Source: Microglena sp. YARC
Lineage: Eukaryota; Chlorophyta; Chlorophyceae; Chlamydomonadales; Chlamydomonadaceae
Reading direction: 5' to 3'
Assembly: GCA_022414725.1 (NCBI GenBank)
Contig: CM039464.1
Location: forward strand, 46,653,957-46,717,956
Length of the DNA stretch: 64,000 nucleotides
Below the pieces are notes generated by a model. The model was not told where the DNA came from and made no database searches. It worked only from the letters and a program-made list of their open reading frames with translations. Positions 40,950-51,719 of the stretch are shown here, piece by piece (positions within the stretch are counted from its first letter, which is position 1; every line of letters begins with the position of its first letter). Made by a program: the position numbers and the translations under genes.

Positions 40950-43200
40950 ATGTATATGTTTCTTATCATGCAGCAAGTTGGTATACGAGGATATACTATC
41001 TATTCCACCAGCATATCTCATCCAAGTTGCTTAGGTCTTCGAGCTCACGTGCTTTACAATCGTGATAGCATGTCAGGCGACATGGTAGGTATAAGAAGAG
41101 AAAGGCGACAGTACCTCAGGGTACTGCCGCCGGTAGGTGCCGGCCCCATTGGGCAGAGGCACTACAATGGAAGCTTCCAGGCAGAGGGCCTGGAGCACTA
41201 AGACACTCTAGCTGGACCGGGAGAACCGGTCTAGAACATATCTCATCCAAGTTGCTTAAGTCTTCGAGCTCACAACTTAAATGTTGAATCAGAAATGAGT
41301 ACCTCTCGTTCGGGCAGAATTCGCATAGAACTTGTCAACCTGCCAAAGGGTTCGTCCTTGTGACTCCCAGAGGGAGTCTAATGCTAATGCACCGAACTCA
41401 ACTTTTTTTTTGATTTACTACCGGTATTCAATATACTTCAGGAGGACCCCCAGCTCTGCTATCTGAGACGCAACCAATTGTATAGCCTGCGCCCTGATCA
41501 CCCACACATCAAATTAAAAGTAAATACGTATGCATGTGTTGGTAGATTTTCCATTGTTTTGATCACGTTTACATTTCCCCTGGGAATTAATTTTACTACC
41601 GAAGATGGCGAGCAGCCAAATTGCTGGCGTTGGTCGGCTCCCTTAAGGGGACAGACCTGTGCGATACTTGCGCGATATCGTCAAATCTTCACATCTTCAA
41701 ATTTCCCAAGAACGCCGGTCAAACCAGCCGGTCAACTCAGTACTCTGAAGTCAAAGCGACTCGTGCTCGATTCTATCGTTCTTCTCCTTCACCTTTTTAT
41801 CTTCTCTGACCTCGATGAACAGTTGCTATCCCTGTATATTCAAGTTTAGTAGCGAAATACGTGCAAAGCAGTTTGCATGGTGGTCCAATACGCAACATCT
41901 GTCTCCCCGCTGGAAATCCAGCCAACAACAGCGGCAGCAGCAGCAGCAGCAGCGCTAATTACGATGCGAACACTACGATTGGGCAAACGGCGCTTAAGCA
42001 ACCGCCGGAATTCGGATAGCTTAAATCGCCAGAATTTGGAAAGGCTACTGCTCTAAACAATAAAAGCAGGCACGCACGACTTGTATCCTTATCGTTAACC
42101 TACATAATTGAGGGAGATCCGGAACTCTTGCAGGAGCTCTCGGCGTTCTGCTCGCGATTAGCTGTACGCAACACTGCGTGCCCCAGCCTGGCATAGGCGT
42201 ATCAATACCACTGCTGCGCAACTTTGTGTTCCATCGTTGCTTCCAGCTGCGAAGGTAAACTCATTCTATATGCATGCTTGCTGAAGCAGCCGAGCAGACT
42301 ACAGAGTACCGCACTCAGCAATTCATTGTCATGAATAATAGCCTAACTGCCTCACTCATGTCTTGGTAATTCAGTGTGTGTTGCTGCAGCACTCTACATC
42401 CACAACACCCCAGCACTGCAAACACGAAAATCTGTTTGTTTTTACTGTTTTCTTGCAGATGTGTTTGACCTATTTGGTCACTTATGAGTTTATGTACCAT
42501 CTGAATTTTAATAACAAATGAAACACCCACGTGTTGTGTGCGTGAGTGCTAAGTTATTACATGTCGGTTGGTGGGTTTTGTTTGGAGCTCACGCTACATT
42601 ATGCATTCATTTCACATACACACATGATTCCCATGCAAGCTTCACCTTGTTGACCCGCATTCATTTCACATACTCACATGATTCCCATGCAAGCTTCACC
42701 TTTCCGACCCTTTCCCTTAAGTACATGATGTGCAGTCTTTGGGTCCACTGCCCCTTTCATGACCATCAGTGACGTACAACTTCAATCGAGTGAAGATGGT
42801 GAATGGGTGTGCAGTCATATTAGACTGTTGCGCGGAATACTAATGGTTGATTTTGCCTTCATCTTTAGTGATAACTACCTCTTAGGTAGTTCAAGTAGGA
42901 ATATTGAGTGGTTTGGATTCACCGAATTATGGCAAGATTGAACACCACATTTTGGTAAGACAGTCCAAGAGTGGTGCCTACGAGGTCTGAATAACAATTT
43001 ACCCTCTCATTGTCCTGAATGTCATTTGTTGAGGTTACTGGAGTTGGATAGATTTGGACTACGTGTAGGCGTGGAGTAGGTAGATATGGAGGCAGATGTA
43101 AAGTGAGGTGCCATTTTGAACTTCACCGAACTGCGCTGTGCTGCACTGAACTGCCTTTTTCCCCTCCATACATGAACATGTACATAGGATATATCAAACA
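40950..43200. other. intergenic, no gene recognised
   Basis: Apart from family L (41585-41775), a CAG run near 41930 and a duplicated 50-bp piece (CATTCATTTCACATACWCAC) near 42600-42700, nothing is supported. Confidence 0.5.
41585..41775 (+). repeat. family L dispersed repeat
   Basis: TTGGTCGGCTCCCTTAAGGG, GACAGACCTGTGCGATACTT and CCCAAGAACGCCGGTCAAAC are shared with 18585-18700 in intron 5. Confidence 0.55.
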
Positions 43201-43314
43201 TTGATCTTGGAAGTATTGGTGTGCCCCCTGAGGATGTCATCCCATTTTTTCTTGCTTTTCCAATTAATACTTATTTTCAGTATGAAAACTATACGTGTAA
43301 ATTCACAACTGTAC

Positions 43315-43525
43315 ACAGTTCTTGGCAATTGCAATTCGCAAAAGCATCTCACTGCACTTTGTTCACCTTGGAACTCCCTTGGCATGGATAACTTTTACAT
43401 ATATTTCAACGTTCAAAACAAATGTAACAATTTTAGACAACTGAACTACATTCGAAGAAGCCATCGTTTATCGTACACCACCCCGGGGCCGACCTCCAGG
43501 GGACCCGCCAGGGCCCCCTACTATT
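43315..43525 (+). repeat. family M dispersed repeat
   Basis: The second copy of the 19435 element. It is followed by a C homopolymer of more than 40 bases. Confidence 0.6.
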
Positions 43526-43560
43526 TTATGACTGCCTCGTTGGAGTCTTCCGGGTCGTTT

Positions 43561-43562
<2 letters not shown>

Positions 43563-43608
<46 letters not shown>

Positions 43609-43632
43609 ACCCCCCCCCCCCCCCCCCCCCCC
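43563..43632. repeat. C homopolymer run (about 70 bp)
   Basis: Almost pure C, broken by a single A. Its length is unlikely to be accurate. Confidence 0.9.
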
Positions 43633-44159
43633 GCACACACACACACACAAAGCTGGTAAAGGCGGCCTCAAGGCTACTAGGAGCACGATGGTGCTACATG
43701 CAGACACTGGCTTGAAGACGGTACCATTACTGGAGAAAGCTTTTAAAGAGTGCCTATCCTTAAAAAGCTTTATTTTATCATGTAGACCTACTAACTAAGG
43801 TGGTTGGTTATGTAACCAAGTTCAAGTAAGGTGGTTGGGCCCAGTGCAAGCAAACGGGCTGGCCCCCTAAACCTCACGCCTCGTAATAAGGCGTACTATT
43901 TATTTATTTATACCCACTAACCTATTCCCTTATTTATTTATACCCACTAACCTAGTCCTTTTCCCAAAATAACCTTGATCACAACAGGGAGCTCCAAGCT
44001 GTACCAGAATATACATTGTACACATTCGCATTTTACAACTATGACAGAGCGCTGTATACTTAATGATATTATATAATTATTTCATACTTATATTATGATA
44101 TTATATAATTATTTCATACTTATTTTATAATAAATAACTGCGCGCTCAACAGGGCACTA

Positions 44160-44780
44160 TAGACTGTGCCCAAAGATACATGTACACATCTGCAATAATC
44201 TCTATCATGAACGTCTGCTGTCAAAACACATCCTCGCGTACATTCTGCTATCCCTGCGGACTGGCAAAAGACAAGCCTGATCCAGATCTCTTGACCCTGC
44301 ACACTAGTGCACTATTAACATGTGCGATACATATGTCACGAGCTGGTCCATCAACATTTCCCGTCAGAACACATCCTCGCACACATTCTGCTATCCCTGC
44401 AGACTGGCAAAAGACAAGCCTGATCCAGATCTCTTGACTCTGAACACTAGTGCACTATGAACATGTGCGATACATATGTCACTAGCTGGACCATCAAAAT
44501 CTTCTGTCAAAACACATCCACGTGCACGTTCTGCCATCCCCGCGGACTGGCGAAAGACAGGCCTGATCCAGCTCTCTAGGCCATGAACACATCAGTTCAG
44601 TTCATCAGTGCTTTTTCTTTTTAAGGCCTTCCTATACGGTTGGGCAAGTCCCTTTAGCCTATTTGGCCTACCCCTGGACTGTAACATACATACATACATA
44701 CACTTGTGCACTATAACATGTGCAATACATATGTCACTAGCTGGAACATTAACATCTTCCGTCAAAACATACCCTCCCGC
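44160..44780. repeat. tandem repeat of about 150 bp, four units
   Basis: Each unit contains TCTGCTATCCCTGC.GACTGG, CAAAAGACAAGCCTGATCCA and ACATGTGCGATACATATGTC. The last is split by a family B repeat. Confidence 0.8.
44598..44702 (+). mobile_element. family B repeat, 5'-truncated
   Basis: It runs from GTTCAGTTCATCAGTGC to a CATACATACATACA tail. It interrupts the last unit of the 44160-44780 tandem repeat. Confidence 0.7.
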
Positions 44781-44818
44781 CAATTCAGCTGTTGGACACC
44801 AAGGGCATGGGGTCCCAC

Positions 44819-45147
44819 CAGGGTACTACATTTTGTCATTTTGGGTAGCGCTTTTGACGCAACTGCCTCCTTTTGGGTTGCACTTTTACCTCAACTGAAA
44901 ACCGAAATCTGCGCGCTGCGCTCAGGGGTTTAAAAAATTGCGAACTCAGGGCCCCCGTCGGTTAAACGATTGTTTGGGACTCAGTTCATCAGTGCTTTTT
45001 CTTTTGAAGCCCTTCCTGTACGGTTGGGCAAGTCCCTATAGCCTATTTGGCCTACCCCTGGGCTGTAACATACATACATCTATTGCGCAGTCGGGCTCCA
45101 AATCCTTGCGAGCTAGAGCGCAATAGCGCGCGTCATGTAGTACCCTG
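44819..45147. mobile_element. family C MITE carrying a nested family B repeat
   Basis: The ends CAGGGTACTACA and GTAGTACCCTG enclose a family B repeat at about 44941-45080. Outside the MITE, TTGGACAC(C/T)AAGGGCATGG plus GTCCCACCA is present on both sides, a duplication longer than the usual 8 bp. Confidence 0.75.
44941..45080 (+). mobile_element. family B repeat nested in a family C MITE
   Basis: CGAACTCAGGGCCCCCG through GGCTGTAACATACATACATC. ATTGC occurs on both sides, a likely short target duplication. Removing the insert restores TTGCGCAG continuity of the MITE. Confidence 0.7.
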
Positions 45148-45486
45148 CTTGGACACTAAGGGCATGGGGTCCCACCACCAACGGCATTCGAACTGAATCC
45201 TCAGTGTCGCTGGTTTATGTCGGGAAACCCATCTCCTGTGGTGAAATATCTTTCACAACTTTAAAAACAAATGCCCAATGTTGGATGTTTGATCTGAATC
45301 AGTATAATGAGCTGCCTAGGGTCTGATAGACCATGTATTCAAACCAAGCCTTACCAACATGCCCTCAATGCTCCCAGCTAATATTCAATCACTATTCTGT
45401 AGGCAAAAAATGTTTTTATGGCACACGGCATCTCCATACCTGAGCGCCAGTGACATTAAATGACACGCGTGCACATCCCCGTTCAA

Positions 45487-45676
45487 CAAATGGCCCAATG
45501 GCAGAGCGACTTGAACGACGTGGGTGGCGGGTTCGGATCCCCACGGGTTGGTTAAGTGTTCGCGGTCGCTGTCAACCGCCATGGTAGCTTTGTCCAGGTA
45601 AAGTAGCAGCCCGTTCCCTACCGCGGTAAGACAGGGCTCCCTTCATAACACGCCCCAACAGGCGTTATCATTACGA
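45487..45676 (+). mobile_element. tRNA-derived SINE, family A
   Basis: AATGGCAGAGCGACTTG (A box) and GCGGGTTCGGATCCCC (B box) stand about 34 bp apart, as in a tRNA. A 110-bp body ends ACGCCCCAACAGGCGTTATC. Sequence on each side (near 45335 and 45677) is a 130-bp direct duplication. Confidence 0.7.
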
Positions 45677-45811
45677 ATCAAAGTAGCCTCACCAACATGC
45701 CCTCAATGCTCCCAGCTAATATTCAATCACAAGTCTCCAGGCAAAAAAACAAATTCATGGCTCACGGCGTCTTCAGAGCAGAGCGCCAGTGACCGTATAT
45801 GACATGCGGAC

Positions 45812-46002
45812 CAGGGTACTACATTTTGTCAAATTGGTCAGCGCTTCAAGCGCACAATCGTCAAATTGGCCAGCGCTTTGTAGTGCAAAAAACGCAAAAA
45901 CTGCGCGCTGCGCCCACAGGGGGTTGAAAAAACTGCCCGAAACGCGCAGCGGGGCTCAAAAAGCGTGCGCAAAATTGCACTGCCGTTCTTTGTAGTGCCC
46001 TG
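45812..46002. mobile_element. family C hAT-like MITE
   Basis: The 191-bp element CAGGGTACTACATTTTG...GTAGTGCCCTG has flanks ATGCGGAC and CTGCGTAC matching at 6 of 8 positions, so it is an older insertion. Confidence 0.75.
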
Positions 46003-46429
46003 CTGCGTACACTCTCATCACTCAGAACCCGAATAACGGTGAGGCAAAATTGCTGGCTGTACCTATGAAACCAAGCTCAAATTAGAACCCGGATATCTGA
46101 GTGGCACTCAAACTCAGGCCCTCCGTCGCATACATAACGCATACGATTTGGCGGGGACAAGTTTTTCAAGTGCTTCTTTCAATTCGCCCTTCCTGATAAT
46201 CTAGGGGTATCTTGATCGTACATACTGGAGAAAAGATAATACGTGGTTTTTTTGGTTTAGCAGACCGCTACTGCGCCTGAGCTTGGACTACCGAGCGACA
46301 GCACAGAGGGAGGATATCTACCTGATCCAAGGCGGCAGGTCTGACATTTTGGAACAAGTGGAATGCAACGTACATATACACATAATATACTGCACTCCTT
46401 ACTGCACGCCATCACACAAATGATCACTG

Positions 46430-46575
46430 TAGCATGAACTCAGGGCCCCCGTAGGTAAAACGATTGTTTGGGGGTCAGTTCATCAATGCCTTATCTTTTT
46501 AAGCCCTTCCTATCACGGTTGGGCAAGTCCCTTTTGCCTATTGGGCCTACCCCTGGACTGCAAAATACACACATA
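46430..46575 (+). mobile_element. family B repeat
   Basis: A near-complete copy, CTGTAGCATGAACTCAGGGC to CCTGGACTGCAAAATACAC. Confidence 0.7.
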
Positions 46576-46744
46576 CACCATCACACAGTTAGACTGCTTC
46601 GCATGCTGAACAGCATCTCTCGCTATGGCACAATCACAATGGCACATGCAAATTTCAAAATTCAACTGATTCAAAAATTCAAATTTCAAAATCAACTGAT
46701 TCAAAATGGTATAGAACCTCACATGAGGTCTAACCCCACATATG

Positions 46745-46890
46745 TAGAGATCGGCAATATGATAATATGATGCCAGCAGTCTGACTAGGCTAAAGTTACC
46801 ATTTATGTACGACATCATTTGATGCAATTTGTGTGATATCATATGATATCATACTCGCCTTTCATGAACATCATACGATATGTCGGTCTG
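46745..46890. mobile_element. degenerate family D MITE
   Basis: It contains TAGAGATCGGC, ATATGATATCATA blocks and GACTAGGCTAAAGTTACCATTTATG. This is the interior of the 10809 copy in reverse orientation, with decayed ends. Confidence 0.5.
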
Positions 46891-47330
46891 TACACATACG
46901 TGAAGCCTTCGGGTTTAGGGTTTAAACCTTAACCCACCCATATGTCAAACGCTCCCCTGCCTATTTCATTGTTTTTTACCGTGCTCCACTACCTATGCCT
47001 TAGTTTTTTTATCACGCTCCCATACCTAATTTGTGTTTTACCGCGCTCCCCTACCTATGCCTTAATTTTTTTACCGCACCGATGCACGCCCCCTGGGGAC
47101 TAGCTCATGAGAGCGACCCCCCCCCACCCCCCCCCCAAAAAAAAAAATGGAAATTTAAACATCCAAGAATTGTCGCAATGACCTCTTAGGACGTGCCCAG
47201 TGGGATTAAGGGAACCGGATCGTAAGTATGCGCTGCTCGAGCCAACATCGCATCTAGATACCAATTACCGTGCCCCAACCAAGCAATACAATACGCAACC
47301 ACAGAAGCATACCTGGCTGGCCAGGACTAG
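46890..47330. other. no gene; short CTCCCCTACCTATGCC repeats
   Basis: Three units of CGCTCCCCTACCTATGCCTT with T runs, then C and A homopolymers near 47120-47148. Nothing else is recognised. Confidence 0.5.
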
Positions 47331-47339
47331 CAAGGTTGC

Positions 47340-47680
47340 AGCACTAACTAAGCAAGCGTTTAGGTGAAAGAACTAGCGAGTACACATTGGCATGGACGAG
47401 CAGTCTTGCGGAACTGACAAAGTGAGCGTTGGGGGGCAAGGACTAGCAAGTACACATTGGTACGGACTAGGAGTCTTGCGGCACTGACAAAGTGAGCATT
47501 GAGGCAAGGACTAGCGAGCACACATTGGCACAGACTAGAAGTCTTGCGGTACTGACTACGCGAGCGTTGGGGGTGCGAGGACTAGCAAGCACACATTGGC
47601 ACAGACTAGCAGTCTTGCATAACTGACTAAGCCAGCCTTGCAAGGACTAGCGAGCACACATTGGCACGGACTAGCAGCAC
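47340..47680. repeat. tandem repeat of about 83-85 bp
   Basis: Four units of GGACTAGCGAG.ACACATTGG and ACTAGCAGTCTTGCGGCACT. Confidence 0.8.
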
Positions 47681-47684
47681 ATAC

Positions 47685-48155
47685 ACTAGCTGGCTGTCAG
47701 CTGAAGCAGGATTCAAACTTGTACCTCGCTGTATTGAGGCAGTACACCGGCTGGCTGTCAGCGGAAGCAGGATTCAAACTTGTACCTCGCTGTATTGAGG
47801 CAGTACACTGGCTGGCTGTCAGCTGAAGCAGGATTCAAACTTGTACCTCGCTGTATTGAGGCAGTACACTGGCTGGCTGTCAGCTGAAGCAGGATTCAAA
47901 CTTGTGCCTCGCTGTATTGAGGCAGTACACTGGCTGGCTGTCAGCTGAAGCAGGATTCAAACTTGTACCTTGCTGTATTGAGGCAGTACACAGGCTGGCT
48001 GTCAGCTGAAGCAGGATTCAAACTTGTACCTCGCTGTATTGAGGCAGTACACTGGCTGGCTGTCAGCTGAAGCAGGATTCAAACTTGTACCTCGCTATAT
48101 TGAGGCAGTACACTGGCTGGCTTTCAGCTGAAGCAGGATTCAAACTTGTAGTGAG
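47685..48155. repeat. 61-62-bp tandem array, eight units
   Basis: GGCTGGCTGTCAGCTGAAGC, AGGATTCAAACTTGTACCTC and GCTGTATTGAGGCAGTACAC, nearly identical throughout. AGGATTCAAACTT resembles a tRNA B box, so the unit may come from a SINE. Confidence 0.9.
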
Positions 48156-48429
48156 TTCAGCCCAGGGGGGCTGGCCAATCCCCGTAAGGCCAAAATCCAG
48201 GGCAGACAAAAATATAGGCAGTCTTGAGTTGCCTTCACACCCTTAACCGGCCTATAACCCGCCTTGAGACAGTGAGGTCAGTCTGGGGGGCTGGGCAATC
48301 CCCGCCTTGACCAGGCCAAAATCCAGGGCATAAAAAAAAATCCCAACTTCCCTAAATCTAGTCTACCCCCCCCCCCCCCCCCCCCCTAAATCTATCCTAC
48401 CCCACTAAATCTATCTGTAACCCCCTAAA

Positions 48430-49000
48430 ACGGCCTAAAACCCGCCTAGTGAAAGTCAGTTCAGCTGGCATGGGCAAAGGGCAGCATCTGCCTCAGAAGA
48501 GAAAGGGTGGCACTGTTGTAGAGCTCTGTTTCCACATTCAGGTCGAGGTCAGTGGGGTAGGCAGCCGCCCCCAGGCCCAGGCCCCCCACCCACCCCCCAG
48601 AAAAACATGAACCCCCCTCAAATGGCTTAAAACCCGCCTAGCGAAAGTGGGTTCAGCCAGCATGGGCAAAGGGCAGCATCTGCCCCAGAAGAGCAAGGAT
48701 GGCACTGTTGTAGAGCTCTGTTTCCATTTTCAGGTCCAGGTCAGTGGGGTAGGCAGCAGCCCCCAGTCCCAGGTCCTCCCCCCACAGGAAAAATATTAAG
48801 CCCCCTAAAACCCGCCTAGTGAAAGTGAGTTCAGCTGGCATGGGCAAAGGGCAGCATCTGCCTTAGAAGAGAAAGGATGGCACTGTTGTAGAGCTCTGTT
48901 TCCATTTTCAGGTCCAGGTCAGTGGGGTAGGCAGCCGCCCCCAGTCCCAGGCCCTCCCCCCCGGGACAAAAATTAAGCCCCCTAAAACCCGCCTAGCGAA
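48430..49000 (-). repeat. three tandem copies of the minus-strand gene's 3' end
   Basis: Units of about 180-190 bp (near 48430-48600, 48620-48790, 48800-48970) repeat the end of the last exon, including GAAAYPTDLDLKMETELYNS-like coding sequence, stop and adjacent 3' DNA. They lie downstream of the true stop, so they are untranslated duplicates or 3' UTR. Confidence 0.8.
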
Positions 49001-49007
49001 AGTGAGT

Positions 49008-49599
49008 TCAGCTGGCATGGGCAAAGGGCAGCATCTGCCTTAGAAGAGCAAGGGTGGCACTGTTGTAGAGCTCTGTTTCTATTTTCAGGTCGAGGTCAGT
49101 GGGGTAGGCAGCCGCACCCAGTCCCAGTGAGGGGAAGCTATACTTGGCCTCAGCAGACAGTTGAGAAGGTTGAAAGCCTGCTGGTGGGGCAGTGAAGGAG
49201 GGTCGAGAGGCTGCAGGAAGGGTGGGCTGCTGCGGCTGCAAGAAGTGGTGGGGGAGGCTGCTACTACTGAAGGGTCCAGAGGCCGCTGGTGGGGGGGGAG
49301 TGAAGGAGGGTCGAGAGGCTGCAGGAGGGGCAGGCTGCTGCTGCTGCTGCAGGAAGTGGTGGGGGAGGCTGCTACTACTGTAGGGTCCAGAGGCTGCTGG
49401 TGGTGGGGCGGTGAAGGAGGCGAAGGCTGAGTGGTTGAGCGGGGGGAAGAGGTAGGATAGGGACCTCTGTGCGTCTGTGTGAGACGAGGGGGCCAAGGAT
49501 AGGCCAAGAGCATTCTGGGCACTCAAGAGTTTGGCGTACTGGAAAACGGATGGACCGGCCTGACGTTCACTCTCCTCTGCAGCCATTTCTGAGTGCTTC
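49008..49599 (-). CDS. unrecognised gene, last exon (Pro/Ser-rich; weak MED4 resemblance)
   Basis: It begins KHSEMAAEESERQAGPSVFQ then YAKLLSAQNALGLSLAP. About 100 residues of proline/serine/glutamine-rich tandem repeats (PPPAASGP, SSSSLPHHFLQ) follow, and it ends AAAYPTDLDLKIETELYN...LPFAHAS with TGA at 49008. The acceptor CACCTGCAG is at 49605-49600 on the minus strand. A YAxxxSxxNA segment followed by YPTDL(D/E) recalls the end of Mediator subunit 4, but the match is short and the middle is different. Three degraded copies of the last 130 bp lie downstream. The exon faces kanadaptin tail to tail across about 10 kb. Confidence 0.7.
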
Positions 49600-49609
49600 C
49601 TGCAGGTGG

Positions 49610-49815
49610 GATGGTTGGTACAGGATAAGGTACATCAGGACAAGGTACAACAGGACAAGGTACATCAGGACAAAGTGTACCAATACAAGGTACACCAGGA
49701 TGAGGTACACCAAGACAAAGTACACAAATATAAGGTGCACCAGGATAAGGTACACCAAGACAAAGTACACCAGGATAATGTAAACCAGGATAAGGTACAC
49801 AAGGATAAGTTAGGA
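49610..49815. repeat. 15-17-bp minisatellite AAGGTACACCAGGATA
   Basis: About twelve units in the intron just upstream of the minus-strand gene's last exon. Confidence 0.85.
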
Positions 49816-50039
49816 CAGGAAGAGGCGTTGCAGGCATTGCACAATTGCGTTTGGTCACTGGACTCTCTGTGATGAGGAAATCAGATTTGGCCACTGGACT
49901 GTCTGTGATGAGGGAAATCAAGATAGCAGCATTCATCTTGGGTACAAAACAAGGCAGCCGTATCTGCCCGCATCGAACCCTGAGTAGACCCTAACCAAGA
50001 TTCCATGCGGCACATGGTACCACACACACACACACATAC

Positions 50040-50040
<1 letters not shown>

Positions 50041-50113
<73 letters not shown>
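50041..50113. repeat. C homopolymer (73 bp)
   Basis: An uninterrupted C run inside the minus-strand gene's intron, followed by three TCCACCTCACACGCCCTGAT units (50114-50330). Confidence 0.95.
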
Positions 50114-50336
50114 ATCCACCTCACACGCCCTGATGCTACCGACCCCCCCACATACCCTCCACACACAACATCCGCCTCACACGCGCCCCCAACCCCCATC
50201 CCCCCCACCCCTCACACACACACATCCACCTCACACGCCCTGATGCTACCCACCCACCCACATACCCCCCCCCCCCCCAACCAACCAACCAACCAACCCA
50301 CACATCCACCTCACACGCCCTGATGCTACCACGCAC

Positions 50337-50502
50337 CTCTTCAGACGAGGAGGGGCCATTCCAGATTGGGAATGGTCCCAAATGGATTTCAGCGGGTTGG
50401 GTGCGCTGCGCTGGTAAGATTCTCTGAAGCGAGCTGCCGACTCAAACAGTTCCATCTGCCAGTTTAAACTGATTCTCTGTGCCCCGTCCAGAGCACTGCC
50501 AT
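50337..50502 (-). CDS. same minus-strand gene, internal exon
   Basis: It reads (D)GSALDGAQRISLNWQMEL then FESAARFRESYQRSAPNPLK and ends SGMAPPRLKR. The acceptor is the pyrimidine-rich AACTTGACAG (AG at 50504-50503). The donor AAGAG|GTGCGT (50336-50331) leaves phase 2, as the last exon needs. Entry phase 1 matches the exon at 51453-51588. The family is not recognised. Confidence 0.65.
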
Positions 50503-51244
50503 CTGTCAAGTTTAGAGCAATGGACAAGGCAGGGCGCTGCGTCTAAGCTGACAGAAGAGGACAGAGACTGGCCTGCTATAGAAAAGGGGTGGGGGTGGTT
50601 GTGGGTGAGTGTGTGTGTGTGGTGTGGTGGGTGGGGTGGGGTGAGAGTGGTGGTGTTTTTTGCACGGGGATCCATCCCTTGGATATAACCCTCTCAGGGT
50701 GCTGCAGATTGCGTGGCTACACCCCCACACCCACTCCCCAATACACCCACCCACACACACCCCACCCCACACACACACTACCCCCCATCCCAACCCACCA
50801 CCTCATACCATATTTAAACAATCATACATACAAAATAGCTATCACCGTTGCAACCCTCCCAATGCCGCCTATTTCCAGGGTAAGTTCCAATAATACGTTA
50901 CAGCCACACACATGGTAAACAAAGAAATCGTACAAAAAAGAAGAAGAAGAAGAAGAAATTTTTATTTGCGTTTACATTTTCCAGGTAAAACGATCCTGCC
51001 GAAGACAGCGAGTAGCCAAATTGCTGGCTGAAGCTATGTAACCGAGTTCAAGTTCAAGTTATAAAAACAAATCACCATTGTCCAGTAGTCTAGGACATGA
51101 TTCGTGACAGGTGTGGGTGTGGGTTAGGGTGTAGGTGTGGGTGTTGGAAGTGGCGGAAGTAGTGGTGGTAGTGAGGGTGGTCATAGTGGTGGTGATGGTG
51201 TTGACGTGTGTTGGAATGACTCCTTCCAAAAGCTGACCACTTAC

Positions 51245-51443
51245 CATGGTGCTACAAAGCACGCGCAGCAGCGCAATTTTGCGAACACCGCTTTTGAGCC
51301 CCACTGCGCGTTCTGCGCAGTTTTTTCAATCCTCTGCGGGCGCAGCGCGCACTTTTTGCGCTTTTTGCACTACAAAGCGCTGACTAATTTGACGTTTGTG
51401 CGCTTTCAGCGCTGACTAATTTGACAAAAAGTAGTACCCCTAA
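51245..51443. mobile_element. degenerate family C MITE beside a splice donor
   Basis: CATGGTGCTACAAAGCACGCG...GTAGTACCCCTAA matches family C with decayed ends. CCACTTACCATG on the left and CCACCTTACCATG on the right flank it. On the minus strand both contain a CATG|GTAAG donor, and the right one serves the exon at 51453-51588. Confidence 0.65.
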
Positions 51444-51452
51444 CCACCTTAC

Positions 51453-51588
51453 CATGATGCTCAATGGGAGAAGCAGATGAGCTTCCAATGGTGGATGGCC
51501 TGAGACGGCGTTGCACAGACAAGAAGGCAGACTTGGCTTCTTCAAATGCGTTCTTGCGTCGGCTAGCGTAGATGGAGACTGGCGCTAC
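51453..51588 (-). CDS. same minus-strand gene, internal exon
   Basis: The exon encodes VAPVSIYASRRKNAFEEAKS then AFLSVQRRLRPSTIG and ends SASPIEHH. The acceptor is TTCGTTGCAG (AG at 51590-51589) and the donor CATG|GTAAGG leaves phase 1, which fits 50337-50502. Two copies of the acceptor and exon start lie upstream on this strand, near 51783 and 52100. A MITE sits almost directly against the donor. Confidence 0.6.
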
Positions 51589-51719
51589 CTGCAACGAATA
51601 TAGGTGGGGTAGGAAGTGTGTGGGACTGGGTGTGTGGGAGTGCGGTGTGGTGCATTGTATGGAATGGTGGTGTTGCGTGGGTGGGTAGCAGGCCGCTGTG
51701 TGTTGTGGGCGTTGCACAA

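Noticed and set aside
45487..45560. Functional tRNA gene
   Set aside because: A- and B-box-like motifs are present but no cloverleaf acceptor stem could be made; it fits a SINE head.
50337..50536. Longer version of the internal exon starting at 50536
   Set aside because: Its phase 0 start does not fit the donor of the 51453 exon; the acceptor before 50502 does and has a better pyrimidine tract.
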